Positions 38,101 to 49,419 of a DNA stretch of 64,000 nucleotides are shown in pieces. The notes beneath the pieces are model-generated. The model was not told the DNA's origin. It ran no database searches and saw only the letters and a program-made list of their open reading frames with translations. The stretch comes from Trichuris trichiura (taxonomy: Eukaryota; Nematoda; Enoplea; Trichinellida; Trichuridae): positions 1,612,001-1,676,000 of the forward strand of contig JBAJFE010000004.1 in NCBI GenBank assembly GCA_037903355.1, read 5' to 3'. Made by a program: the position numbers and the translations under genes. The stretch's first letter is position 1, and every line of letters starts with the position of its first letter.

Positions 38101-40249
38101 GTTTACGCGCCAGTGAAGGCATGTTATCTTTTCGCCTAAGCTCTGTACAAATATCTTATTTTTCGTTTTTTATATTTCTTACTTAAGTTCCTCTCAACCA
38201 ATTTGCCTAAGTTTAAAAATTTTTCTCAGTTGTTGGCTGTTGCTTTCCTTACCTGTACTACCAGCCTTGAAATGCACTTAATTCGCCGGCGTTTGCATTG
38301 TTAGTGATTGTTCACATTTCAAACACTTTTTGCCGAAGCCAACCGGCACTTTTCATTTGTAAATAATGTTCTCCTTAACAGAGCTATTATTAAGCTTCTT
38401 CGAAACGAACATGGCGTTGTCAATTTTATCTGATGTCAGATAGATCACCTGTGTAAAGTAGGCGGTTCGAAAATGCCCAACCAATTAGTTTCTGTTTCAG
38501 TCGCGTCTCTCGCATGGCTGCTTTCGATTTGTTACGTTTTCCAAACCTGTAAGTGTTCTCCACGAAGCATTGGAATTCTGGCCGTCAGCCTTCTTATTTA
38601 TATATATATATTCTTAGCAAGAGTCAGCATATTCAAATCGAGGCAAAAGTAGGTTTTCAGTATGTAGTTCAACGAGCTATGCTTTATAGCCTATGACAGC
38701 CTATGCCGCTGTACATCTCTGAAATCTGTCGAAGGAAGACGTTTGTCTCGAAAGGCCAATCGCGACGCCGCCTATCTGTTGGCTATGATGCTTTTTAGCT
38801 GCCTACATTGTTAAAAAGGAGGGGAAAACACACGTGCCTGCCCCATTCATGCCGACGACAAAGTTAAGCTCTGCTTATTTTCGATTCAGAATTATGAAAG
38901 CAAACTAGCCAACTTTAAAGCTTGCCCAAAGGCATTTATTTAGAAGAACAGCATAGCGGTGCCTTATGTTCCGCTTTTGTGCTCCATGTTAGCTTTCGTT
39001 GTCTAGTCGAGTGAGAGGTTGGCATTATTGAAATCGCGTTCATGAATCAATGAGTTACAAAGGATAACTGATTTGTTGGGCAAGTTGGAATGGTTTATTT
39101 GCAATTACGCTGAATTATCCTATATAAGCAATGATCGTTGACGGAAATGGCTCTGTAGAAACTCGGCAACCGGTTTGACGACGTTGAATTTGGCGGTTAG
39201 AGTATTGTAGTGAGCAGTGACAATTAAGCAGCTTGAATTGCCCTCAGGGAATGCAATGGGGCTTGGTCCGCTCTGGGCGCAACATGTTTTTTTCATATTT
39301 TTATGCAAATGAAGTAAGGTTCTTCTGAATCGTTGAACGGCTCAGCGTAAATTAGTTTATAGTCTCCCTGCGTCTTCATAGCAGAAAAGCCTATCAAACA
39401 GAATATGCGCTATTCGTCCCTGTCCGTCCCGTTGGCTTTGACAGTAGTTAATAGAGATAGGAATTGTACTCATTGCTCACAAGTGGTATATGGCAGCAGT
39501 TCTGATTTTAAATCGGATTGTGCTGTTCTGAGCTTGTCTTATCCCGAAAAATAGACGCATTTTGTCAGCATTGTGGGGATCATGTTTGCAATGTAATGCT
39601 GTAATTCCCGTATGGGAGAAGAAGGCAAAGATAGTTCGCCATTCATAGCTCATTTGAAATGAGTAACGTGAAGTCAGTGTAGCTGGTGAAGAGTCAACAA
39701 AAATTTAGGTAACGCTTGCCATGTTTTCCGCCGGTTAATTATTAATAGTTTCGTCCCTGACCCATAAAGTCATCACTGAGTGGCTGTACATGCTTTGGAG
39801 AGTTTTAAAGGTGGGATAATTCGGTAAGCGATAGCGCGGTTTTTACTTTATCCGTAATGAGCTATTGTTGTATGCAGTTTGTTTACTTCAGGCTTCCTTT
39901 TTTCGATAAGTCTTCACGCGCAATGATAGCACAAACAGTGGCTTTCCATTCGTCCAGTACTTTGAATCGTATCTGCTCATGTGTTCATTTCAGTCAGCTT
40001 CTGTCTGCTTTTAATATTCTGTCTTACAAACATAAAGCTTAACTGCGCCTTGCTCCGTCATCGTTTAAAGAAAATAGCTTTCGTAAGTCAATAAATGTCA
40101 ATATGCCCAGCCGGCTTGTTTCAGTGTTGCAGTCTTGGTACAGCGTCACAGCATTTGTAACAAAAAACAATGGCTTCTCTCTTTGCAGCTACGATTCTGG
40201 CTCCCGTTCAACGTGAAGAGTTTGGACGTTGTCAGTGAGCTAAGCAGTG
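35185..40249. other. Long intergenic region, no recognised gene
   Basis: About 5 kb without a frame longer than 108 codons and without a motif that I know. It includes the promoter of the first peptide transporter; a TTTGCAG acceptor-like site at about 40,185-40,191 could mark a 5'-UTR intron or trans-splice site. A short upstream frame (ATGGCTTCT...TGA) overlaps that site. A TA repeat lies near 38.6 kb. Confidence 0.45.
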
Positions 40250-42394
40250 ATGCCTGACGCGTCGGACGACTCGACAGCTCCTACGAGAGAGGAAAAGGTC
40301 GATATCCCGCAGTCTATACCTAAAGCTGATGAGCAAACTGGCTCTCTGGGCTTGAAAAGTTTAAAGAACTATCCGGCTGCCATATTCTTTATACTGGGTA
40401 ATGAATTCGCCGAGAGATTTTCCTTCTACGGCATGCGTGCGGTGCTTATCCTTTATTTGACTACGGTTTTCATGCTGAACGATTCGACAGCCAAGTTGGC
40501 ATATCATTCCTTCATTGCGCTCGCCTTCCTATCGCCTCTGTTCGGCTCCGTATTAGCCGACGGTTTTTTCGGCCGATATCGGCTTATTCTTTACGTTACG
40601 ATTCTGTACACCATCGGACAAGCCATGTTGGCCGTCAGTTCAATGACCAGTTTGCTTCAGGCGGCAAGTCAGCCGCTATCCTACGTCAGCCTGCTTATAA
40701 TTGCATTTGCTACTGGTGGGATAAAACCGAACGTATCTTCTTTCGCTGCGGATCAATTTCCCCCTCACATGACGCGGGAAAGATCTCAGTTTTTTTCCCT
40801 CTTCTATTTTACCATTAATCTCGGATCAATGATCTCCTTCATTGTTACACCGTATTTGCGGGGTCAAGTAAGCTGCGACGGACAGGAGACATGCTTTCCG
40901 TTGGCCTTTGGTGTTCCCGCAGTTTGCATGTGCCTCGCCTTGTTCATCTTTCTCATTGGCAAGCCATTCTACACTCGGAAGCCGGCTCAAAGCGCCGTTC
41001 TGGTTCACGTTGTTCAATGTACAATCTATGCCATAAGGGAAAGGCTCAGGAGGCCAAGAAAAGCGTCCAAGATGAACCATTGGCTGGACTACGCGTCCCC
41101 GAAATTCAACGACGCACTTATACGAAACGTGAAATGCATATTTGCCGTAGCACTTGTCTTCCTGCCAGCCATTAGCTGGACGTGCCTTTATGACCAGACA
41201 GGCTCGTCATGGATTCTACAAGCCAGTCGTATGAATGGACATGTTGGCGCGCTAACGGTGCTTCCTGACCAATTGTCCGCCATCAACCCATTGTTAATAA
41301 TCCTGTTGGTTCCCCTGTTTGAAGGAATCATATATCCAACGTTGAACAAGCGCGGCTTCTTGAAAGCTCCTCTTAGACGAATGCTATACGGTCTTTTGCT
41401 AGCCATAGCAGCTGCCAGTATGGCAGGCGTCGTCCAGCTATTCGTCAAAAAAGGTTTGGCTTTACCGGCGGAAAATGGCAATAAGCAGCTCCTGATGTAT
41501 AACCAGAATGAATGTTCAATGGAATTGATGATAAACGGGCTGCCATCCGGTATTTTGGAGGCTCGCGCGGGAACGACCAAACTTGACATTAGTTGCAGCG
41601 ACAAAGTGAAGTGGCAACCGGTGAACTGTTCGGTGGCAGCTCCGGAAAGCCCTAAATTCATTTCTAATGCAAACTGCGACCCGAGGAAGGGTACCTTCTA
41701 CGTAATCTGGGATGGAATAAATACAAAGACGACCTCTATCTATTATAGCATTGACCAGGGTGTGGACAGCATTACGCGAGTGTATCTGGTCTTTGAAAGC
41801 TTTGTTAAATGGGGGGAAAATGCCACGCTTACTTTTTGGAATGGCGCCGAACAAGTTGGGTCAGTGCCGATCCAAGGTTTGGAAGCAGGCAAGAGAAGAA
41901 TTGATCTCAAACCTTCCGTTTTTGGTAGAAACGTTTTGAGCGTTATCTTGCATACATGCAATGCCTATGGGAAAAGTTGCGAACAGATTTCGCTTGGTCA
42001 AGTACAACTGCACATGGGTAGCTCGGTTGCGTTGACCGTATCGGATTCGCAACGTTTTGGCGTTGCTACAGTGGTGCCTGGTTATTCTATTTCCATTCTT
42101 TGGCAGCTGCCTCAGTGGGTAGTTATGACAGTTTCCGAAATTCTGTTTTCCATATCGGGACTCGAGTTTGCCTATTCGGAAGCGGATGCAAGCGTCAAGT
42201 CTGTTATGAGCGCCATATGGTTAATGACAACATTTTTGGGTAATGTTTTAGTAATGATTATATCAGGCAGCCACTTGTTCACAGACCTCGTTGTCGAATC
42301 CTTCTTCTACACTGGTTTGATGGTCCTTTCAGCTTTACTATTTTACTACTTGTCTCGTTGTTATCGTTCCCACAAAGCGGAACAACAACTTTAA
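40250..42394 (+). CDS. pept: POT-family proton-coupled oligopeptide transporter, copy 1, intronless
   Basis: A 714-residue transporter of the POT/SLC15 family (uptake of di- and tripeptides with protons across the plasma membrane; in worms typically intestinal). One uninterrupted exon. Signatures: NEFAERFSFYG near residue 53 (the ExxERFxYY proton-coupling motif, with Phe at the first Tyr), GSVLADGFFGRY (PTR2 signature), GGIKPNVSSFAADQF and LFYFTINLGSM. About twelve hydrophobic segments are split by a large hydrophilic loop (about residues 390-590) with paired cysteines, as in animal PEPT1 between TM9 and TM10; the last membrane helices follow SILWQLPQWVVMT. The start is ATG at 40,250 (a GTG precedes it). 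An AATAAA at 42,521 is a plausible poly(A) signal. It is paralogous to the gene at 49.4 kb. Confidence 0.95.
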   Translation: MPDASDDSTAPTREEKVDIPQSIPKADEQTGSLGLKSLKNYPAAIFFILGNEFAERFSFYGMRAVLILYLTTVFMLNDSTAKLAYHSFIALAFLSPLFGSVLADGFFGRYRLILYVTILYTIGQAMLAVSSMTSLLQAASQPLSYVSLLIIAFATGGIKPNVSSFAADQFPPHMTRERSQFFSLFYFTINLGSMISFIVTPYLRGQVSCDGQETCFPLAFGVPAVCMCLALFIFLIGKPFYTRKPAQSAVLVHVVQCTIYAIRERLRRPRKASKMNHWLDYASPKFNDALIRNVKCIFAVALVFLPAISWTCLYDQTGSSWILQASRMNGHVGALTVLPDQLSAINPLLIILLVPLFEGIIYPTLNKRGFLKAPLRRMLYGLLLAIAAASMAGVVQLFVKKGLALPAENGNKQLLMYNQNECSMELMINGLPSGILEARAGTTKLDISCSDKVKWQPVNCSVAAPESPKFISNANCDPRKGTFYVIWDGINTKTTSIYYSIDQGVDSITRVYLVFESFVKWGENATLTFWNGAEQVGSVPIQGLEAGKRRIDLKPSVFGRNVLSVILHTCNAYGKSCEQISLGQVQLHMGSSVALTVSDSQRFGVATVVPGYSISILWQLPQWVVMTVSEILFSISGLEFAYSEADASVKSVMSAIWLMTTFLGNVLVMIISGSHLFTDLVVESFFYTGLMVLSALLFYYLSRCYRSHKAEQQL

Positions 42395-45267
42395 CGTCTC
42401 TTTTTTCCCTGTAAAGTAACTGAAATGAAAATATTTGCGTCGACTGCTTCGTCTGCACCTTATGACTGTGTAATTTCAAAATTCACTTACCGCTTAAACT
42501 CTTTCGACAAAACCCACAAAAATAAAACTTCTGTTAAGTCTAGGCGGTCTAAATGATAAGCAGGAAGGCTATGCGTACTTGTGCTTTCTACCGTACGAAT
42601 GTACGTTGGTTGATATCTTGTAGAAAAGAGAGGGAGTAAAGAATCGGCTAGAAGTGGCTTTATTGTTGCACACGCGCAGCGAAAATTGAATTTGGCGCTC
42701 TAAACAGCCGTTGTTACATGAGCTGAGCATTCTAAATTCGAAAATTTAAACTTTGAAGTGAACAGTTTACTTGTAAAAATGATGCTCAGGTTCAAAGAGT
42801 TCAAAATGGGCACTTTAAATTAAACTCGGAAGTTTAAAGTAAATAGTTTAAAGCGAAAAAGTGATGGACATGTGCCACGACTTTAAAGTAAGCATTTTAA
42901 ACTCAGAATTTGAAATTTAAATTGAAAATTGCAAATGCAGGAAGACATGCTTTGAAAAATGATTTAATCGAAAATGGAACATTTTCAGCGGAAAGGGGTT
43001 TAACTATCGTAAAGACAAATTGGAATTAAACGCTACCCGTTACGAAAAAGTCGTACGAATAAACCGTAGCAGGCAGAACTACAAAATGTACGTTTTAGCG
43101 AAAAAGTGAGAAAACGTTTCATAAGAAATATGAAAATAAGTATTTTAATAAGCGCAGCTTCATTTCGAGGTATAAGATTTTGAAGTTTGAAAGGCCCACC
43201 GGGCGTGCCGCGCGTTTTCATTGGAATCGGTGCCGCAAAATGCCTCTTTTCAGTCTGTTAGTTGAATAAGGCGAATCATACTAAACCTGACAGCAAAAGA
43301 AGACGTTGGGAATACAGTTTGAAGCTGTTCCGGACGTGATTCAGTAAGAAAAAGGGCATTTATCAAAGAATGCTCTAGACGAAGACGGAATATAGGAAAG
43401 TCGTCAAGCTAAGCGTCATTTCAGCGTTATGTCATCTGTTTCCATCGGACAATTTTGCTCGATGGTTTTATTGATAGAAAATATCAATTTAAAAAGGAAA
43501 CACTCATTGTAATTGAAAAAATACACCCGTGATGTACTCACGTCAGAGTCACGTGGTCACGTGCGTGAAATTATTATGGAAAGTAGCCAACTTAATTTTT
43601 TGACACTGTAGAGCAAGCCCACGAAAAGCAAACAGACATTTTGAAATCAGCGGCTAGAACATTTGGCAGAAAGCCAAAAGCGATGAGTCACTTCAGGTAC
43701 GTCAGCTCGCCAAATTTGGCGCTTAGCAGACACGCTAATGGGAAGTGAAACAAATGCGCACTGTTCCATCTGCCCAAGAAGACTCCGATAAAACGACCTT
43801 CCAAAACTGTCGTCAGTTTTAAGAATAGCGAAGGTGTAATCCATGTTGTCAAAATTGACGTCTAGGCCACATGAAAAATTATATTCAACTAGCACAACTC
43901 TCTTGATGATCAAACGCGATTATACTTTTGATATCATTGACAGACTGGCTCTGACGACTAAGTTGAATTTATTAATGAAAGCACTTGAAGCTTAGAAGGC
44001 TACGAGAAGAACTTTTCAGAATTTCGCGGAATGAAGCGACAGCACATGAGCAGTTGGCTACGTAAGCTGCCGTTCAAATGCATATCAACTGACTAGCTAC
44101 TACGCAACGTAATCATCTTGAATTGTAAACAATTGATAATGATGTTAGCCAGCCAAGCATGTTACTGAACTTGACACGTTGAACTGTTAGCATTTCATTC
44201 CGGTCTCATAGCTTTACAAACAAGGAACGCCAAACAGTATGATCACATGCTTGTCACATGATGGGTAAAGGAAGGCTGGGAGCTTGTTCCGCGAATGAGA
44301 AAACTGGTTTGTAATTCTACAACTTCGCGGCCAAGCTATCCTCGTGACTTGGCATGATGATAAGCGTCCTGATGATAGCCATCAAACCACTGGCCAACTT
44401 TTCATAAAATGACTGACAGATCATCTTGCTTGCCTGGTAGTTATACAACAGTGAAGCTGAAAAGCGCAACGCAAGGCCGCTTCGACATTTTGACCTCCTT
44501 GAACTGAAGCTTTCATTTACAGAGACATCAAGCTTAACTGCTGCGTGCGATTTCGGGTAAGGTTATATTTTTACAATTCCTATTCGTCTTCGGTTCATTT
44601 ATTGTTGACTCGTAAAGTCATAGTACAAAAGGCCATGATGCCATGTGATGATCAGACGGAGTCGTATTCGATATTACGCACTAGCTTCTTGATGTTTTAT
44701 AATCAAAGTGTATCGGGATAGTCAGCTAAAGCTAAGCACGTCTTTCTTCCTTCTCTGTGGACTAACTGCCCCTTCGCGTGAGGTGGAAAAAACTAATCTT
44801 TTCCCCTACCCTATTCAGCCTCAGATAAAAGGGCCTGCGTGACCAAGTAGGCAGTTTACTGCTCACTTTTGAATAAATAATTGCTTTGGTTCTGGATGCA
44901 TCTTGTCTGACGTAAACTCACTTGCGAAGACCGCATTATGATAAAGATTATCCTAATGTATTCCTCACAAATGAGCTAGCCGGAAAGATTTCCTATTGCG
45001 AATTTGGGTGCATAAGAAGACTGGCATGCCTGCACATCATGTACTTTGTACTGTCCGTTGTAAATCAACTGAAGAATCAGTAAATAACTTCCTGTCGTTT
45101 ATTGAAACAGTTCGGCAACACGAGTTTCTAAGGCTCGTGAAGCAATATACGTCGATCTCCTTCCCCTTTGGCGATGTACAACTAGAACTACAATAGCGGT
45201 TAACCCGGTTTCATCCGCATATGTAATTATGACCAATCACCCGTTACGAGGTGCCATATTTTTTGAA
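42395..45267. other. Intergenic between the two peptide transporters (first part)
   Basis: No recognised gene. AATAAA at 42,521-42,526 probably ends the upstream transcript. About 42.74-42.93 kb is a low-complexity AT stretch with TTTAAA recurring every 15-30 bases. A pair of CACGTG boxes lies at 43.55 kb. Confidence 0.5.
43550..43563. promoter_or_regulatory. Two CACGTG E-boxes spaced 8 bp
   Basis: CACGTG at 43,550-43,555 and again at 43,558-43,563 within GTCACGTGGTCACGTGCGTG. CACGTG is bound by bHLH-leucine-zipper factors; the GTCACGTG form resembles TFEB/HLH-30 sites. It lies between two nutrient transporter genes but 6 kb from the nearer start, so relevance is speculative. Confidence 0.35.
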
Positions 45268-45314
45268 ATAACTTAAGCATAATGTAAAAGTTTTATTACG
45301 GATGTATTCCCGTT

Positions 45315-45370
45315 TAATGTTCTAAATAACTCCGGAGCTTTCGGGTCGACCGAGACCAGTCTTCAGCGGT
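45315..45370 (-). ncRNA. Hammerhead-like core, left arm
   Basis: Minus-strand order: CTGAAGA (45,366-45,360), stem II, GAAA, then GCTCCGGAG as stem III followed by TTA, which would fit a UUA cleavage triplet. CTGAAGA departs from the required CTGATGA at one core base, so this copy is probably inactive. Confidence 0.45.
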
Positions 45371-45413
45371 TGTGAATTACCTGAAGATAGCGGTAATTCA
45401 GCGCTAATTCACA

Positions 45414-45466
45414 ACCGCTGAAGACGGGTCTCGGTCGACCCGAAAGCTCCGGAGTTATTTAGAACA
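45414..45466 (+). ncRNA. Hammerhead-like core, right arm
   Basis: Plus-strand mirror of the left-arm core: CCGCTGAAGA, stem II GGGTC...GACCC, GAAA, GCTCCGGAG, TTA. It has the same T-to-A change in the core, so the change predates or accompanied formation of the palindrome. Confidence 0.45.
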
Positions 45467-45554
45467 TTAAACGGGAATACATCCGTAATAAAACTTTTAC
45501 ATTATGAAAACATTTGTTCCCGTACCAAGAAACCACATTTTCATAACTTAAGCA

Positions 45555-48288
45555 ATAAATTATAAAAGGGTAAAGCATTGATACTCTCTACTCGCAAGAA
45601 CGAATTTAGTGTGCTGACTAAAAGTGCGTACACCTAGATTCAGCATGTCCCACTCTAAAGCATAAAATATTGAGAAGTTCCATTTACAGATGTAGTAACA
45701 GTAAAGAGAAGGTTCATGGCCATCAAAATGCTTGACTGCATTTTCATATAAAAGGCATACGTTTCAATGAATCGTAATTTTAAAAATATTTTAAGTAAGT
45801 CAGTACACAGGCATACTAACCGACCCGGTGGTATCATATTTAAAAGTTCTTCATAGGCGGAAGCATTAAAAGGCGACTGGTAATTTTTGAATGAGGTAGA
45901 AAGCTCAAAGACGGGACAGCGTCTTTCCCTGAAGGTAACAGGTAAACTGGTTGCATGTTTATGTAAATTAAATCGTTCATTAAATATTGAATTGTTTAAA
46001 ACTCGCTAACAAATAGCATGAGCCGACATGACAAGCTATCAACTAACAAACCATATAAAAATCGTTAGGTAAATGCAAATGGGTTAACATATGCGCATGT
46101 GTATTACAACAAACCACAAGGACAAGCATGCTATGTTATCATATTTTCCTTTTAAGCTCAGTAGCGTCATATGGAAATGACACGATAAGCTTATGCGGAC
46201 ACAGGGTTTTTAAATAAATTGCGTCAGATAAAGGAATGAGCGATAAGCTTTTCTGACATCCCCTTTAGCTCGAACAGATACGACAGGATCTTATTCTCAA
46301 CGGACTGAAACGCTCCCAAAGTCGCGCAAATAATAAATGGAACGTTGAGTTTTATTAGCTTGTTTTGAACTCGACTAAATACAGATTTCAAGCTAGCGTG
46401 GGCGTCAGCTTCTCTTTTTCAAGAAGAATTCAATATCATTCATTTAAAAAAGTTTGATAAACAGCTGCTTGACAAGGCTCGCTTCTAGGCCAGTATTGCT
46501 TTTAAAATGCATTATTTTGATGTTATAAGCTTTGGGAGAGTTACTGCAAAAAAGCGAAACCTGTAAGAGGCGCGGAATAGTTAGACGCCAGGATAAACGA
46601 AATCTGACTGATGACATTTGCAGTAGAATATCAGCATTCTGTTTGAGTAGGGGGAAGCCTAATATTGACTATGGACAGCTCTCTATCTGATATGTCATTT
46701 ATATGAGCCCTTTTTATTCATTTTATCGAAAAACTCGAGCGGCGATAAATTCATTGCACAAGTCCCTTGACTGGTCGTGAAAGTAAACTGATAACGAAAA
46801 CGTTTACTGCAAAAGTCAAAAACAAAAGACCGATTACCGTCAAAGTTTTCAAGTACATTTGCACTTACCTGAGCATCAATTACATTTCCACATGGCAACT
46901 GCAGCTATAAAATTATTTGACGGCTTGCATGAACACGCTTCATCCAAACTTTTTCGGTTACTAAATGACGCCTTTGCGGCAAAGTAAGGCGAACCTCGTA
47001 TGCAAAAGACAGATATTTTCATATTCCATCAGTTGGCGTTTAACCTGAACACTAATATGTCGAAAACGTGTAGCGGGATTTAAATGCATAAAGAATTACG
47101 AAAACAATTCTAAATATTTTTCTCTCTGCACTAGCAATGCTTTCTCGTTTTAGGAGCTTAGTTTTGATGAGGGATAAGTAATAGCAAAAGACGGAAATTG
47201 ATTTAAAAAATGACTGTGTCATAATAAGCCAAACAATTTGCCATTCCCAATCACGTAATCTTTCTGCCATTACGAAAGTTAGTTACGAAACAATGAATGC
47301 TTTGTTTAGTTGCGGGACTACGGATACGTCAGTCCTGCGTTTTATTCTGTTCGTCGCGTACATTCGTCGTAAAGAAAAAACCAAGTCAAAATTATTAAGT
47401 ATCTTTAAGTCTAATTTGCTCGTAAAATCAGAACAAAATCGTTGCACTACATTTCGGCTGCTCCAAGTAGGCGTACTGGGCAATAAAACCTGAAAATCAA
47501 TTTTCTCATTATTTGCATTGTAATCGTTCAAAAAATTTAAGGCGAACAAGTTTTCATGCCTTGATCCTATTAATGGTGGGATGCGACAAGCGTGCTATTT
47601 ATTGCAGTCCCGCTTACATGGTTACTATCAAGCAACAGTTGCCATTTTGTCACTTTTCAGATGATCTTTGCTGTACATGCTAAGAGGAAGTTGATGTACC
47701 GGTTCAACGACCTTATTTTTAATCCCTTTTTACATGTTGAATGTTCTGGAATTTAATTCCACAGAAACACTGCAGTACATACATCGACTTATCAAAGTTC
47801 TTAAAAGATTCATGTTCCTGGTTAACCTAACAAGGTATAGGCCGTAAGCACCAGCAGAGCAGATCAGAAGCAGCGGCCGTAACTAGCATTCTTGCCTTTT
47901 TCGTTTGCATAACGAAGAAAATGAACTTGCGCCCTATTTTCGTTCATAAAAATTTGTTTTGAAAAAGGGAGGAAAAAGTTAATAACGAAGGTACGTCAAC
48001 GTGAAAACGGTATGCGAAATAAAATGTGTTAAAAATGGCTTAAGCAAAGTAAAAGTACCCTTTATCTGCATACACTGCAATTTTATTTAGGCATGCGCTT
48101 TTAGGACAGACTGCATTCTGGCACGTCTACAAAATTAACAACTAACAAATGCCTTTCGAGCAAGGCAACTTTTTCAAGTCTTTACTCAATTTCGCGCATA
48201 TAATACAGTAATTTAAAGAGTAATCAGGTTTATTCTCTTGTAAACATCTAGTAAGACAAACAGAGCCACATTGTTTTGGAAATGTAAC
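45555..48288. other. Intergenic, no recognised gene
   Basis: AT-rich, with open frames below 90 codons on both strands. I find no family motif, splice-consistent exon series or large repeat. Confidence 0.45.
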
Positions 48289-48430
48289 TTCTTGGTACAG
48301 GACTGTGGATTTTCATGTTACACTCGTTCTTATACGGAATGTATGTCCCGTTTTAAAGTTTTTAAAAATTTACGGAGAAATTAAAATTTTTAAACGGAAC
48401 CTACATTTCGTATATGAAAGAATGTAACGG
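48289..48430. repeat. Hairpin related to the Penelope-type terminal family
   Basis: Arms of about 55 bp: TGTTACACTCGTTCTTATAC from 48,318, and its approximate complement ending near 48,430, separated by a short loop around 48,370. CTTCTTGGTACAGGAC and TTATACGGAATGTATGTCCC are diverged forms of motifs in the 18.6 and 45.3 kb elements. The hammerhead-like core is not present here. Confidence 0.6.
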
Positions 48431-48540
48431 AGCCGCATGTTCAATTTTCACGCGTAATGTCTAAGAAATCCAGCCTTCCTTTTTGTTTAGTGTGTGGCTA
48501 TCATGTTCTGCTTTTACTGGCGAGCGTGCCGGCTACTATG

Positions 48541-48615
48541 TTGTCCCTTACGTAAGCCTACGCCAAAAAAAGCCTTACGCGTAGGTTTAGGCTTAGAAAA
48601 GGGCAGAACAGCACG
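48541..48615 (+). repeat. Dispersed ~190-bp repeat, partial copy E
   Basis: Only the central foldback is clear: CTTACGTAAGCCTACGCC ... GCGTAGGTTTAGGCTTAG, followed by GGGCAGAACAG, comparable with GACAGAAC in copies A and D. Outer ends are missing or too diverged. Confidence 0.5.
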
Positions 48616-49419
48616 GCCGTTAAAGTCACCGCGTAATTGGTGTTGTTTGTCTTGCTGTGTGCTCATGAGTAGAACAGACCTGATTACTATTAATTTGATA
48701 TATTCTTTGCGCGCTTATGGTTTTATATCTGCAAACTGAGCAAGGATGACTGTGACCAAATTTACTCGCAGACTAAGTGACGAACAGAGGCATACGATAT
48801 CTAGTAATAAGGTGGGCAGGTATACCATAATACGTTAGCATTGAGTCAATACATAACATAGAGGAAGAGACCTTTCCTCCGTTCCTGAACCTTTTTTCTT
48901 CTGATTGAATTTAGAAAGCCTTTGGAAAATCAACAAAAACAAAGCGTTTTTGCAAGAATCAGATTCAGCTGCATGTGATGATGTAAAGTTGAAAATGTCT
49001 GTCCACACGTCTGTATAAAACTTTCGCTTTTGGTAACCTGACCAACAATTCGTACAAAGTATCACAAGTTCGTATAAAACATGTATTGACGTATTCACAC
49101 CAATGTTTAGTTACGGCTTCGTCTGTTGAATATTGTCAAAAAATGAAGCAGCAGCTAGATATTATGAAAAATAACACATTGCGTACAAAGCAGTTAGTTC
49201 TCAACGGTCTAATAGTTTCTGACGAATAAGTTTGATAGACTATTGGACAGTGGATATTGCATGCTAGTAACGCCCTCCCGCTTAAGCACTCCTTGGGTGT
49301 AATTCTGTACGATCATGGTGCTTAGCTAACTTTATGAGCGAAGTCTGTATAAGCTTCGAAAATTTCAGGCGTTCTAAGTTTGCTCCGTTCGAAGAAGACC
49401 GACTGCGCCACTCAAAAAA

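Larger units (their letters stand above)
45280..45542. mobile_element. Palindromic insertion of Penelope-type terminal sequence, 12-bp TSD
   Basis: Perfect 12-bp direct repeats ATAACTTAAGCA flank it (45,268-45,279 and 45,543-45,554). Inside, two arms of about 101 bp (45,279-45,379 and 45,405-45,505) are near-perfect reverse complements around a 25-nt spacer. Each arm contains TTATTACGGATGT, CCCGTTTAATGTTC and the hammerhead-like core. A tail (45,506-45,542) with TTCCCGTACCAAGAAACCAC also occurs, inverted, in the 18.6 kb element. No coding capacity. Confidence 0.85.

Noticed and set aside
38460..38485. GGCGGTTCGAAAATGCC resembling a T-arm/B box
   Set aside because: No A box, anticodon arm or matching acceptor stem upstream.
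41188..41661. 157-codon minus-strand open frame
   Set aside because: Antisense shadow of the first peptide transporter.
42740..42930. Recurring TTTAAA stretch resembling a satellite
   Set aside because: Spacing is irregular and the units do not align; low-complexity AT-rich sequence explains it.
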